The notes beneath the pieces were generated by a model that was given only the letters and a program-made list of their open reading frames with translations, had not been told where the DNA came from and ran no database searches. 64,000 bases of DNA from Phyllostachys edulis. Taxonomy: Eukaryota > Streptophyta > Magnoliopsida > Poales > Poaceae. Position numbers and translations under genes: made by a program. Every line of letters begins with the position of its first letter. The stretch's first letter is position 1. Of the stretch, positions 46,572-57,748 are shown one piece after another. The DNA lies in the NCBI GenBank assembly GCA_036346405.1, contig CM070557.1:56364016-56428015 (forward strand), written 5' to 3'.

Positions 46572-46954
46572 GAGACCATATTGTTGGAATTTTTCCGATT
46601 ACCTTTGCACTGCCCAGTGCCTCGACGTGATCCTTCTGGATACTCGAAGCAGCTCGACTTCTGTCTTCGGTTGCCTCCTGTGGGACCCGCGACGTGGAGC
46701 AGCGACCTTGGTCCTTTAGTCGAAGCTATGCCCTCCCTGGTCCTTGCCTCTTCACGTGATAGAGCAGCTGCACCAAGCAGTACTTTCCCCTGAGTTTTCT
46801 TCTTGCTGGAGATGACGCGGTTGTTTCTTACGGGAGCTTTCCGCTCTCTTTTTCTCTTTTCTTATTGCTTCTCTTTTCTCCACACAAATAGATTATATGA
46901 CTCTTATTTATATAGCCTTCACATGCATACTAGAACAAGAAACGGACTCAAACT
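46572..46954 (-). repeat. LTR-like fragment
   Basis: Begins TTGTTGGAATTTTTCC and contains a minus-strand TATA-like TATATAAATAAG (~46906-46917) with a CT/GA-rich block next to it. It resembles a truncated LTR inserted upstream of the three-exon gene. No internal domain is seen. The family is unknown. Confidence 0.35.
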
Positions 46955-47272
46955 GACTCTACTACTAAAGCAAGCATTAGAAAAATGCCCATTAAAGAGT
47001 CTGAGAAATGGAGATGAGATGTACCAAAAGATCACTATGGTAACGCACATGCACAAGAACATATTCACTGGACATCAGAATAACATCTTACGGCCAATAG
47101 GACTATTCACTAATGCAGTGATCCTTTGAAACTGCAACCTGCTGATTGTCAGTATGAACACCGCCACTAGTAGTAGTGTGAAAACGCTTCTAGGTGTTTG
47201 CAACTTTTCTTTGTGTATTGATGTTTCCAAGAACAGACAAGGGACCAACAATAGGACTATTCACTAATGCGG
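46955..47272 (-). pseudogene. BLE2-like membrane-exon shred
   Basis: About 318 bp align by eye with 20790-21080 of the broken gene (shared CTCTACTACTAAAGCAAGCA, GGCCAATAGGACTATTCACT and GTGTTTGCAACTTTTCTTTG blocks). Its right end rejoins GGACTATTCACTAATGC a second time at 47251-47271, apparently by recombination at the short repeat AATAGGA. There is no usable frame. Confidence 0.75.
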
Positions 47273-48002
47273 TTTATACCCGTGACTAATTTATTTTAAA
47301 AGCCTCGGATTTATTTTTACATCTTTTCTTATGTTCATTTTGGGTCAGCCTATCTACCTACACGGGATTTAAAACAAAAATATTTTCTGGCGATCTGTCT
47401 AAAACTCACAAGTAACACGCTAAATTATTTATCTTACGTAGAGGCAGTTTATTATATTCCTTTTACCTTATTTTTCTCTGCTATTATTTTTTTCTGTCGG
47501 TCGGTCTGCAGTTACATATTCTACCGCGGTCTAAAAATTCATACTACCGGTGATACGCCCGGAACTTGCACGTATGCCATGAATGTGTTCTTGCTATTTT
47601 ATAAGATTTATATATATATTTTTCTCCTCTTTCTCTTTTTAATTTCTTTTTAATCTAATTACTTTTCTAATTAACCTCCTCTCTCTCTCTCTCTCTCTCT
47701 CTTATCTGCTCATTTGGCCGACTAAACCTCAGGTCATCTCCCTCATTTGCTTTCTTCCCCAAATCTCCTCCTCCATTCTCATGGCTCTCTCTCTCTCAAC
47801 TCCCCCTGGAGCTTTGCTCCTCGGCTCCCCCTACCTGCGCCACCTTGGCCCGGTTCCTCGTCGCCACGCGCCGCCACCGCTCCCTCCTGGGCTCACCCGC
47901 CGGCGCGCCCGCACCTGCGCGCGCCTCTCCCTCTCCCCGCGCCTCCCTTGGCCGCCGGCCTGGCCGCCTCCACCCGCGCCATGGCCCGGCTCGGTGCTTG
48001 GG
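47273..48002. other. Unassigned repeat-like stretch with (CT)n and GC-rich leader
   Basis: AT-rich to 47670, then a (CT)n run (47678-47702), then a very GC-rich, Pro/Ala/Arg-coding stretch. This resembles the promoter-leader part of an LTR, but no ends were identified. ORFs at 47747-48202 are compositional. Confidence 0.35.
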
Positions 48003-51000
48003 CCGCCTCCATGCCCGCGCTCGCCCGAGACTGTCGCTGTGCTTGGCCCCCGGGTTCGCCTATGCCCCGCTTGGCCCGTGCGTGGCCCAGTGTTGGCCTA
48101 GCTCGGCCGCACCTCCCTGCCTTCTTTGTTATTTTAATTATTAGTGTTTGGTTGATTCATGTCCTAATGCTAATTGATTTTTATGCATGTATGCCACGGT
48201 GACTATGGTGGGTTGCCGCTGCAGTTGCGGTTCCTGCACGGTTGCACTCAGGTGAACTTCCCTCTTCCTCTCTACTCTCTGTCCCCCGCCCCTATGCTCT
48301 GTGATGTGGTTGGGTGATGCTGTGTGCTAATGGTCATGCTATGGTGAGGTTAGCTTTGGGCAAAAACAGAACTGAGGGAGAAAAGGGGTGGGTTTGAGAT
48401 GGTGCTAAATCCCTCTGTGTTGGATGATATTGAACTGTCAGTGTTCTTGTGAAGAGCTTAGTTCATAATGGGGGTTTCTTATGGGGTAAAATGACAGTGG
48501 GGGGTTTTACCTTGAGTTGGTTGGTTTGGTTCGGGAAGGGCAGTGGTGGCGGCCGTGTAGTTTTCGCCGTGTCCTATGGTGCTTCTGGTCCTTGTTGATC
48601 TTGTCGGCTTGGCGTTGTTGGTGGTTGTTTACGGTTCGAAGCCGTCACCGTCGTCGTCCAAGCTCCGTTGGCTTCCCCTTCTCCTTTGCTATCTTGTGGT
48701 TGGGTTGGATGGGGTACTGGTGGGTGATGGTGTGGCTTGTTGATCTTGGCTTGCCTTGTTCTTGGTTGCAGTGGAAGGTGGTGGTGCTGGGCTTTGGCTT
48801 TGGTTGCCCTTGGCTGGTTTGTTCTTGGATGAATAGGAAGCTCTTGTGAGCTTTGTTTGTGAGGCTTTGTGTGGCTTCAGTGATGTGTCTTGTGAGGGAG
48901 TGTTATATAGGGAATGCTTCGGCTGTGAGGCTTGTGAGGGTGGCAGTGAGGGGAAAAAAGGCTTTATGCAGGAGGAGTGCACTTAGCTGTGAAGGGTAGT
49001 GACTTTTGCCTCTGCCTATTGCCTTTATCCCTTAAGCTCTCACATACTACTATTAGGCATCCAATGGTCCAAAGGGTGTTTCAGCTGCTATACTCGTAAA
49101 CGTGGGTGTTGGATTTTAATAAACGCCCAATGATGAGACCCACGGATGTGATACGGTGCTAATTAACCTAGGTTGGCCTAGTATTTTGATGATCAAGGTG
49201 CCAACTGACCGATGTGGGGTTTGGGAACCCTGATGATCATGGTGCCGGTTGATTTAGGTTAGTTTGGGAATCCGACTGTACTTCGTGAAATCTGACGGCA
49301 ACCTTCTATATTTTAGTTTCTATTTACTGCTCTCAATTTGGCTTGCTAATCGTTTTCCGCGTTTCTTAACGAGAGATGAAAATGTCGATCGAGGGTTGGT
49401 TCAATAGACTGGCGATCAATGGATAAGGATACAAGGAGGGCTTCGGCGGCATGAATGCAACAATTTCATTTTTATTCTTTTGTAATGTACTCAAAGCTGT
49501 AACAAGCACATTTTAATTTGTTGTAATTAATTCTTGTAATGATTCTGAGTTTGTATTAATGTTTCTAATTTGGCTTGTTTGAAATTCATATTGTAATTCG
49601 AGATGTACTTTAGTGTAGAACGCCTCGGTGTAATTTATGTTCTTGAATTCTTGATGTGTAAGTTTTATTGTGAATCATGTTGATGGTGTTTGATGTATAT
49701 CTTTTATGTTCAATTCTTTGCGATTAAGTCTCGCTTTTTATTATCTCAGATTTTAGTTCTTGTTAATTACCAATTAACTATGCTAAATCTAGGTTTAGGT
49801 TTCCGGTTTCTCACAATTATATATACATGGTGTAATTAAACAAAAAGTACATCATACCATCCACAAAGCGAAAACAGCATGCCCATGTATCTAAATCACA
49901 ATGTTGCTTAGAAAATTAGTAAGAAGTCTAGGGCTATACAAAATGCAGGATAGTTATGAAACTATCTGGCCTCGACAAGATTTCAGTAAAGTTCTAATTC
50001 TGACATGAAAAAACTGAAAAAGACCATTTCCATATAGTTTTTTTTTCAACTCCTATCATGCCCCCCCCCCTAGTTTGGGTTGTTCAACAACAGAACTAAG
50101 CTTGGATGACAATTCCTATAATGCTAGGATTATGTTTTATTTTAGCTCGACTCAAGTCATGGGAAATGGAAAGATAATGGCTGGGACATTTTGGTCGAGG
50201 GTCAAAGTGCTACTAGAATTGCTGGCAATGGCATGGAGCCCGTGGCAGAACTACCATAGAGGCGAGCAAGGGCAATTGCTCCGGGTTACCCGAAGGACCT
50301 ACCGCCCGATTTTCTCGCTACCTCCCTCTACACGTAGGCCCCACGCACGGGCCTGCTGGCGCAGGTTGTCTCTAGTGCAAACACACTCAATTTCCTCATT
50401 TCAAAAGCGAGTTGTACGAGAGCTTACTTTTCCTTCTACAATAGGAGTGAGTTGTTCATTGCAATCCAAGAAGGAGATCCCATCAATTTAGAGTTGATAT
50501 ACAAGATGCAGGTTGTGGCAAGGGCAGAAGAACAATACTAGCATCGGAATCGCAAGACGGTGCATATTTCCAACATGAGATAAAATAGTAGTGGATGTGC
50601 ATATGATCTTTTTATTAGGCTGTGTGCATCTTTGATGCAGAGGTTAGGAGTGTTTTTCTCTTCTATTATTTAAAAATATGACCTTTTTATAATGAATAAG
50701 ATTTCTCTTTGCAATTAGAGTAAAGGTTATTGTAATTCCACTTAACTAATGCTATATTGTCATTTATTTGTCTACTTTGTTACCGCTGTTCGTTTAAATA
50801 CATATCCAACTGTCTTCAAATGTTCATGCATCAATGCTTAGTGATGTTTCAGGTGATTGCTACTCATATACCTAATTCTAGAATTACAGTTTTGCGGAAT
50901 TTTCCTCGTCTTTGTCCGGGAAAAAACCGAAGAAACGCTCGGTCCTTGCCTCTGATCCCGCTCGGTTCCTGTGCCGTGAGACTCGAGAGCTCTCTGTCCT

Positions 51001-51077
51001 CAAATTGAACAGCTCTTTGTCCTCCTGATGTGGCAGCCCCTCTGTACCTTCACGTGGTAAGTACATTTGTTAGGATT
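48003..51077. repeat. Segmental duplication, copy 1 (~3.07 kb)
   Basis: Colinear with 52895-55984. It includes an LTR-like stretch (48003-49815) and an intron shred of the BLE2-like family (49820-50060). It also has a region with a 138-codon plus-strand frame (50075-50491, conserved in both copies but unrecognised) and the start of a copia gag zinc-knuckle. Unlike copy 2, the sequence to its left continues naturally (no junction), so this is the donor copy. Confidence 0.9.
49820..50060 (-). pseudogene. BLE2-like intron 1 shred (copy 1)
   Basis: Aligns by eye with intron 1 of the three-exon gene at 45643-45890 (shared GGTGTAATTAAACAAAAAGT, GCATGCCCATGTATCTAAAT and CAATGTTGCTTAGAAAATTA blocks). 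Exon sequence on either side is gone. Together with 46955-47272 it probably marks one dead gene copy opened by an insertion. It recurs at 54688-54930. Confidence 0.75.
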
Positions 51078-51175
51078 ACGGATACTTCGCTTTTGAATGT
51101 CGTAAGCCGAGGAAGGGGAAAGCGGAGACACATTTAATTGTGGTTGGTGCTGAAGACGAACCGGCGTTGCTCTAA
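51035..51175 (+). pseudogene. Ty1/copia gag zinc-knuckle fragment
   Basis: Reads SRGKYIC-stop-DYGYFAFECRKPRKGK, then VGAEDEPALL and a stop. This is the pattern of the CCHC knuckle at the end of copia gag (C-x2-C-x4-H-x4-C then ...EDEPALL). The first Cys is Tyr, the His is Tyr and one codon is TAG, so it is decayed. No integrase or RT follows. About 110 bp later the element's polypurine tract and LTR begin. Confidence 0.7.
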
Positions 51176-51282
51176 TGCTAAGTTGAGTCCGGGATGTTGA
51201 AGAGATGTGTTCGCCGTCCTGTATTGAGTAACAGTTGGGTAAGTTGTAGTTGAGACCGACTGCCTCAATAAGTAAGTGCACA

Positions 51283-52714
51283 AAGATTAGGGAGTGATTT
51301 GTTAGTAATCTTTGTGCATATGATATATCTAAATTTTACATAGAGTTTGTTTACGTAGTCCTACAGTATTTAAGCAGTATTTATTATGGATTCTAGAGTT
51401 TGTGTAGTATCCCTTCAAGATACGTAGAATCATTTTTGGATATGAATAGTCATTTACTCTTAATAAAAGGGTACCTCTGTAACTAGATTTTGTGAACAAA
51501 AGCAGTAGAAGAAAAAATCATAAAAGTTGTTGTCGTTCCGACAGCATAAAAAAATATTATGTTCTTGCGTTCGTGTGGTAGGATTTCGTCGAGCTCGGAT
51601 GTGTTTCGTCATCCGTTTAGACCAACATGCCATACATGCATGGTGCGAAACAAACAAAGAGACGATGGGCATCCTCGAAAGTCACCGATTGAAACTACTC
51701 CTCGACCAGCAGTACCTGCATCTGCACGCTAGTATACACGCTCTCTCTCTCTATCTCTGCATATCACGAGAGGAGAGAGGCCGCAGACCGTGATGGGTTT
51801 AATCAGGTTTTTTTAGTAAATTTCTGTTTGAGTCCCAGTCTAGAATTGTTTCCGGATTCGGTATGTTTGCCGAGAACTTTTTTTTATTAATTAATCTTTT
51901 TTAAAATTTTATTTTAAAGTTAATCCCGACGTATTTTATTTCTAATTCTGACTTCTTTAGTCACGCCACAGGTGATAGCGTGATAAAATAATATTGTCAC
52001 ACGCCAGAATAAATCTCCCAAAATATCACTTTTTGTCACGCCACTGGTTGTGGCGTGACCAAATAACACTGTCACACCACTTCCAGTGGCATGACAAGAG
52101 TTTGATCAGAAATAGGCTGACGTGACAGTGTTGTTTTGTCACGTCACGGGTGGTGTCGTGATCAAAGGGGTCAGAATTGGAAATAAAGTGTGCCGGAGGT
52201 TAACCTTAAAATAAAATTCAAAAAAAAGTTAATTAATAAAAAAAATCATTTGCCACTCGTGGCGTGACCAAAGGGGTCAGAATTAGAAATAAAGTGTATC
52301 GGAGGTTAACTTTAAAATAAAATTAAAAAAAAGTCAATTAATAAAAAAAAATTCGTTTGCCCAAGTGGATTCATATTCATTTTAGTCTTCGTGCTGTGCC
52401 TATATTAGTCGCACTAATCTGCTTGTAAGATGTAGCAAGAGAGAAGAGAAGAAATAATAATAAAAAAAGCAAAAAGAGGAGCAGAAGCACAGCAGGAGGC
52501 GCAGCATTTTTGCAGGCTACATCACGTGAAGCAAGAAGAGTACAGGGATACTGCCATCTTCATGTGAAGACAACCAGGAGGGTGGACAGGGCGCAGGAGC
52601 ACGAAGAAAGGTTGGTGCGGCGCAAGAACCGAGTGTATCGCTTATCTGGAAAAGAAGCCGAGCCATTTATTTTCTTTGGAACAAAGCTGTATCGTGAAGG
52701 ACAGAGAAATTCCA
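51283..52714 (+). repeat. Ty1/copia LTR with polypurine tract, interrupted by a MITE
   Basis: AAGATTAGGGAGTGA (51283-51297) acts as a polypurine tract, and the LTR starts TGTTAGTAATC at 51300 and ends TTCCA at 52714. A MULE MITE (51874-52354 plus 9-bp duplication) interrupts it. Without that it is ~925 bp. It is followed directly by a primer-binding site and the start of gag, so a single LTR is serving both ends of a rearranged element. Confidence 0.65.
51874..52354. mobile_element. MULE-type MITE (481 bp) with duplicated right inverted repeat
   Basis: Same family as 41241-41546 (GAACTTTTTTTTATTAATTAA end, GTCACGCCA motifs). The flanks GTTTGCCGA (51865-51873) and GTTTGCCCA (52355-52363) agree at 8 of 9 bases. 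Unlike its relative it has an extra copy of its right end (52248-52354) after an internal ATTTGCCAC, so the right inverted repeat is present twice. Confidence 0.8.
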
Positions 52715-52717
52715 ATA

Positions 52718-52731
52718 GTTAGTATCAAAGT
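52718..52731 (+). promoter_or_regulatory. Primer-binding site of the copia remnant
   Basis: GTTAGTATCAAAGT, a decayed match to the initiator-tRNA-Met site (TGGTATCAGAGC type) used by most plant copia elements, 3 bp after the LTR end. Confidence 0.6.
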
Positions 52732-52743
52732 GTTCTGATTTTA

Positions 52744-52894
52744 ATGGTATCTAAAGATCATGAGAGACAAAGCAAAAACTCGGGATGAGCTGTTCTCCTT
52801 CCTATATCTTGTCCTGATGACTGATAATTACTCAGTGTGGGTAATAAAGATGAAAACGAATATATGAGTCTAGGGAGTTTGGGGTGCAGTAGAT
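52744..52894 (+). pseudogene. Ty1/copia gag N-terminal fragment
   Basis: After a possible start at 52744 and a frame change, it reads TDNYSVWVIKMKTN, a stop, then GVWGAVDPP. This is the hallmark start of copia gag (NY..W...M......GVW..V). It breaks off at 52894, where the second copy of the 3.07-kb segment begins. Two stops are present. Confidence 0.7.
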
Positions 52895-55800
52895 CCGCCT
52901 CCATGCCCGCTGGCCGCCCGAGACTGCCATTGCTTGGCCCCGGGTTCGCTTATGCCCTCTTGGCCCGTCGTGGCCAAGAGTTGACCTAGCTCTACCGCAC
53001 CTCCCTGTCCTCTTTGTTATTTTAATTATTAGTGTTTGGTTGATTTATGTCCTAATGCTAATTGATTTTTATGCATGTATGCCACGGTGACTATGGTGGG
53101 TTGCAGCTGCGATTCTGCAGTTCTGCAGTTGCACTCAGTGAACTTCCTCTTCCTCTCTACTCTCTCTCCCCCGCCCCTATGCTCTGTGATGTGGTTGGGT
53201 GATCTTTGTGTGCTAATGGTCATGCTATGGTGAGGTTAGCTTTGGGCAAAAACAGAATCGAGGGAGAAAAGGGTGGGTTTGAGATGGTGCTAAATCCTCT
53301 GTGTTGGATGATATTGAACTGCGGTGTTCTTGTGAAGAGCTTAGTTCATAATGGGGATTTCTTATGGGGTAAAATGACAATGGGGGTTTTTACCTTGAGT
53401 CGGTTGGTTTGGTTCGGGAAGGGCAAGTGGTGGCGGCCGTGTAGTTTTCGCCGTGTCCTATGGTGCTTCGGTCCTTGTTGATCTTGTCGGCTTGGCGTTG
53501 TTGGTGGTTGTTTACTTGTTCGACATCACACTGCTGCCGTCAAGCTCAGCTTGGCTTCCCTTCTCCTTTGCTATCTTGTGGTTGGGTTGGATGGGGTCTC
53601 GGTGGGTGATGGTGTGGCTTGTTGATCTTGGCTTGCCTTGTTCTTGGTTGCAGTGGAAGGTGGTGGTCTTTGGGCTTTGGCTTTGGTTGCCCTTGGTGGT
53701 TTGTTCTTGGATGAATAGGAAGCTCTTGTGAGCTTTGTTTGTGAGGCTTTGTGTGGCTTCATGATGTGTCTTGTGAGGAGTGTTATATAGGGAATGCTTG
53801 GTGTGAGGCTTGTGAGGGTGGCGATGAGGGAAAAAAGGCTTTATGCGGGAGGAGTGCACTTAGTGTGAAGGGTAGTGACTTTTGCCTCTGCCTATTGCCT
53901 TTATCCCTTAAGCTCTCACATGCTACTATTAGGCATCCAATGGTCCAAAGGGTGTTTAATTTGCTATACTCAGTAACGTGGGTGTTGGATTTTAATAAAC
54001 GCCCAATGATGAGACCCACGGATGTGATACGGTGCTAATTAACCTAGGTTGGCCTAGTATTTTGATGATCAAGGTGCCAACTGACCGATGTGGGTTTGGG
54101 AACCCTGATGATCATGGTGCCGGTTGATTTAGGTTAGTTTGGGAATCCGACTGTACTTCGTGAAATCTGACGGCAACCTTCTATATTTTAGTTTCTATTT
54201 ACTGCTCTCAATTTGGCTTGCTAATCGTTTTCCGCGTTTCTTAACGAGCGATGAAAATGTCGATCGAGGGTTGGTTCAATAGACTGGCGATCAATGGATA
54301 AGGATACAAGGAGGGCTTCGGCGGCATGAATGCAACAATTTCATTTTTATTCTTTTGTAATGTACTCAAAGCTGTAACAAGCACATTTTAATTTGTTGTA
54401 ATTAATTCTTGTTATAATTTTGAGTTTGTATTAATGTTTCTAATTTGGCTTGTATGAAATTCATATTGTAATTCGAGATGTACTTTAGTGTAGAACGTTT
54501 AGGTGTAATTTATGTTACTGAATTCTTGATGTGTAAGTTTTTATTGTGAATCATGTTGATGGTGTTTGATGTATATCTTTTATGTTCCTTACTGCGATTA
54601 AGTCTCGTTTTTTATTATCTGCATTTTAGTTATTGTTAATTACCAATTAACGATGCTAAATCTAGGTTTAGGTTTTCCGGTTTCTCACAATTATATATAC
54701 ATGGTGTAATTAAACAAAAAGTACATCATACCATCCACAAAGCGAAAACAGCATGCCCATGTATCTAAATCACAATGTTGCTTAGAAAATTAGTAAGAAG
54801 TCTAGGGCTATACAAAATGCGTGATAGTTATGAAACTACAGCCTCGACAAGATTTCAATAAAGTTCTAATTCTTGACATGAAAAACCGAAAAGACCATTT
54901 CCATATAGTTTTTTTTCAACTCCTATCATGCCCCCCTAGTTTGGGTTGTTCAACAACGAACTAAGCTTGGATGACAATTCCTATAATGCTAGGATTATGT
55001 TTTATTTTAGCTCGACTCAAGTCATGGGAAATGGAAAGATAATGGCTGGGACATTTTGGTCGAGGGTCAAAGCGCTACTAGAATTGCTGGCAATGGCATG
55101 GAGCCCGTGGCAGAACTACCATAGGGGCAAGCCAGGGCAATTGCCCCGGGTTACCCGAAGGACCTACCGCCCGATTTTCTCGCTACCTCCCTCTACACGT
55201 GGGCCCCACGCACGGGCCTGCTGGCACGGGTTGTCTCTAGTGCAAACACACTCAATTTCCTCATTTCAAAAGCGAGTTGTACGAGAGCTTACTTTTCCTT
55301 CTACAATAGGAGTGAGTTGTTCATTGCAAACCAAGAAGGAGATCCCATCAATTTAGAGTTGATATACAAGATGCAGGTTGTGGCAAGGGCAGAAGAACAA
55401 TACTAGCATCGGAATCAGGTTGTGGCAAGGGCAGAAGAACAATACTAGCATCGGAATCGCAAGACGGTGCATATTTCCAACATGAGATAAAATAGTAGTG
55501 GATGTGCATATGATCTTTTTATTAGGCTGTGTGCATCTTTGATGCAGAGGTCAGGAGTGTTTTTCTCTTCTATTATTTAAAAATATGACCTTTTTATAAT
55601 GAATAAGATTTCTCTTTGCAATTAGAGTAAAGGTTATTGTAATTCCACTTAACTAATGCTATATTGTCATTTATTTGTCTACTTTGTTACCGCTGTTCTT
55701 TTAAATACATATCCAACTGTCTTCAAATGTTCATGCATCAATGCTTAGTGATGTTTCAGGGGATTGCTACTCATATACCTAATTCTAGAATTACAGTTTT

Positions 55801-55984
55801 GCGGAATTTTCCTCGTCTTTGTCCGGGAAAAAACCGAAGAAACGCTCGGTCCTTACCTCTGATCCCGCTCGGTTCCTGTGCCGTGAGACTCGAGAGCTCT
55901 CTGTCCTCAAATTGAACAGCTCTTTGTCCTCCTGATGTGACAACCCCTCTGTACCTTCACGTGGTAAGTACATTTGTTAGGATT
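52895..55984. repeat. Segmental duplication, copy 2 (~3.09 kb)
   Basis: Colinear with 48003-51077, with small gaps and substitutions. It begins abruptly inside the copia gag at CCGCCTCCATGCCCGC, a string also present at the start of copy 1 (possible microhomology). It contains the second BLE2-like intron shred (54688-54930), the second 136-codon unrecognised frame (54946-55356), and a private 43-bp tandem duplication (55375-55460). It ends at 55984, inside the zinc-knuckle codons. Confidence 0.9.
55375..55460. repeat. Private 43-bp tandem duplication in copy 2
   Basis: CAGGTTGTGGCAAGGGCAGA through CATCGGAATC occurs twice in direct tandem here and once in copy 1 (50507-50550), so it arose after the segment duplicated. 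Confidence 0.9.
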
Positions 55985-57110
55985 GAGCTTTCTCCTTCCT
56001 CGGCTTACGTTGCAGCAGCTCTGCTCGTCCCTGCCCTCTGTACCTTCACGTGGTAAGTACTTCTCCTGGGTTGTCTCTCTGTGGTGGAGAGAAATGAACT
56101 GAGACACAACCAAAAAACCAACGAGAAAGAGTTTCTTTCGGAAGCAACTGCTCCACTTTTTTTTGTATTTTTCTATTTCATCTCTTAACTCCACACCTTA
56201 CATTGCTTGCTCTAACCCAGCTTTTATACGCACACACTTGCACGACTCAGCGTCCGACTCAGCCTGGTTATCTGACTTAGATACGGACTAAAAACAGAAA
56301 TAGACTCAACTCATCTAAACTTAGAAACTAAAATACCAAAATAAGATTAATCTAATGGAACACTTCAGCCAAGATACTAAACACTCCGTAAGTTTGCCCT
56401 GCTAACTGGCTAATGATGATCTTATCTAAGAACCAAGCTGCTTAGTCGTGGATGAGGGGAGCCTGAGAGTAAACGATTTTAACTAAGAACGCACAACATA
56501 AATTGGATTTTCTGCTTCCCACATCGCAAACTCATCAAAACTGAACTTAGATTGCCCCATAACACTCAATATAATAACCTTAACCTACAGAACTGTGCAA
56601 ACATCTCCCAACCCCGAGAGGTGCCAGAGCATGGAGCACCGACACCGCTCAGGCGAGCGTAGCCAACGCCCGGAGGAAGGGAATGCATGCTAACCTAGTT
56701 TAATTTTTTAGCGCAAAATCGAGTGGAATCCTCTCCTATCACGTCACGTCACACCCCACGCCACATGTTTTCACGCGCTCGGCCGGGGGCCCTCGCTGTT
56801 GGCACCGGCACTATCGCTGGGACTATGACGCATTTTTTCGAAGGAGTCATCGGGAGACGATCTGCACCTGAATTGTACGGTGGTTACCAAGTTTCATGGG
56901 ATACACAGAGGGACGAGAAGAGAGATTTCTGGGCAGACATCACATGCACCGGCACTACCGAAGCTGCCCCACTCGTTGAGTACTTGAGTGGTGTCTCTTC
57001 GAAAGGTCGAATACTCAATCATCGAAGGGCTTAATATTCTGAAGTTAATTGACTCACTGTGGGAGTCAATGGCACTAGTGTGGTGTGGTGGTGTCGATAG
57101 CGTTGGGGTT
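55985..57110 (-). other. Scrambled copia/LTR-like sequence upstream of the plus-strand BLE2-like exon
   Basis: 55985-56010 is an inverted scrap of the gag zinc-knuckle tail (complement CGTAAGCCGAGGAAGGAGAA). A direct repeat of CCCTCTGTACCTTCACGTGG follows (56035-56054). 56060-56400 resembles a minus-strand LTR promoter region with a TATA box (GTATAAAAGC, ~56223-56232, minus strand). From 56600 to 57110 is GC-moderate sequence with an unrecognised 103-codon plus-strand frame (56723-57034), which may simply be promoter DNA. Confidence 0.4.
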
Positions 57111-57114
57111 CTGT

Positions 57115-57122
57115 TATATAAT
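57115..57122 (+). promoter_or_regulatory. TATA box of the plus-strand BLE2-like copy
   Basis: TATATAAT, ~75 bp upstream of the ATG at 57196. Confidence 0.5.
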
Positions 57123-57195
57123 CAGTCACTGAGAAATGCGATGTTCAGGCTACTGAGCCGGCTGGGACGGTGTGCTAAGCTCGTTCAAGCTAGCG

Positions 57196-57748
57196 ATGGC
57201 GACGGCCAACAGCACCGGCGGCGGCGGGGAGCACTGCGTCCAGATACCTAGGGGCGGAACTAGAACGAAAATGATCGGAGTTCACTACTGCATTATACAT
57301 ATAACAACATATATAATTTTCAAGCAACAATATACTAAATAGTAATTTATATGGCAAACATTGGCAAAATGCATCATTCAGCTTGAGATTGGGTTGAACC
57401 GGGGTGCACAACTTTTGAACCAGGGGATGAACGCATAGTATATATAGACTATTCTCTTTTTTACCCGGTGTCCTGTGACACCGGATCACAGGACACCGGG
57501 TCCTCCAATGTGGTTCCGCCCCTGCAAATACCAACTCATGACGCCGGACCAGGCAAGGTCACCGCACCAGAAAAGCGGCTGAACGGCTTCGTTCGCTTTG
57601 TCACGCCGATCGAAAGGGTTGGCAACGCCTTGGGCACACTGGTGTTCATGTGGGCAACCGTCGTCCTGCTGGGCGGCTATCCGACAGTGCTCCGCCCGAA
57701 GGACGATTTCTTGTTCGCGTCATACATAGTTTTTCTAGAAGCTGCAAG
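57196..57748 (+). pseudogene. BLE2-like exon 1, plus strand, interrupted by a hAT MITE
   Basis: The ATG at 57196 starts MATANSTGGGGEHCVQIP. A 276-bp hAT element follows. Coding then resumes at 57525 with PTHDAGPGKVTAPEKRLNGF, ERVGNALGTLVFMWATVVLL and FLEAAR, ending at the family's exon 1 donor AG|GTAAGC (57748/57749). Orientation is opposite to all other copies. No exon 2 is found in the following 2.6 kb, so the gene is incomplete here: the rest was lost or displaced by the retrotransposon sequence beginning near 60366. The hAT sequence would add codons or stops in exon 1 unless it is spliced out. Confidence 0.75.
57249..57524. mobile_element. hAT MITE (276 bp) in the BLE2-like coding exon
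   Basis: Ends TAGGGGCGGAAC and (complement) CAGGGGCGGAACCAC. The 8-bp duplication CAGATACC / CAAATACC (57241-57248, 57525-57532) has one mismatch. It contains a perfect palindrome GGTGTCCTGTGACACC-like block (57468-57500). Removing it restores the reading frame of the exon. Confidence 0.85.

Noticed and set aside
48517..48849. Trp/Val/Leu-rich ORF (110 codons) and its counterpart at 53453-53731 as a membrane protein
   Set aside because: The sequence is a G/T-rich low-complexity stretch, the frame is not conserved at its start between copies, and no homology is recognised.
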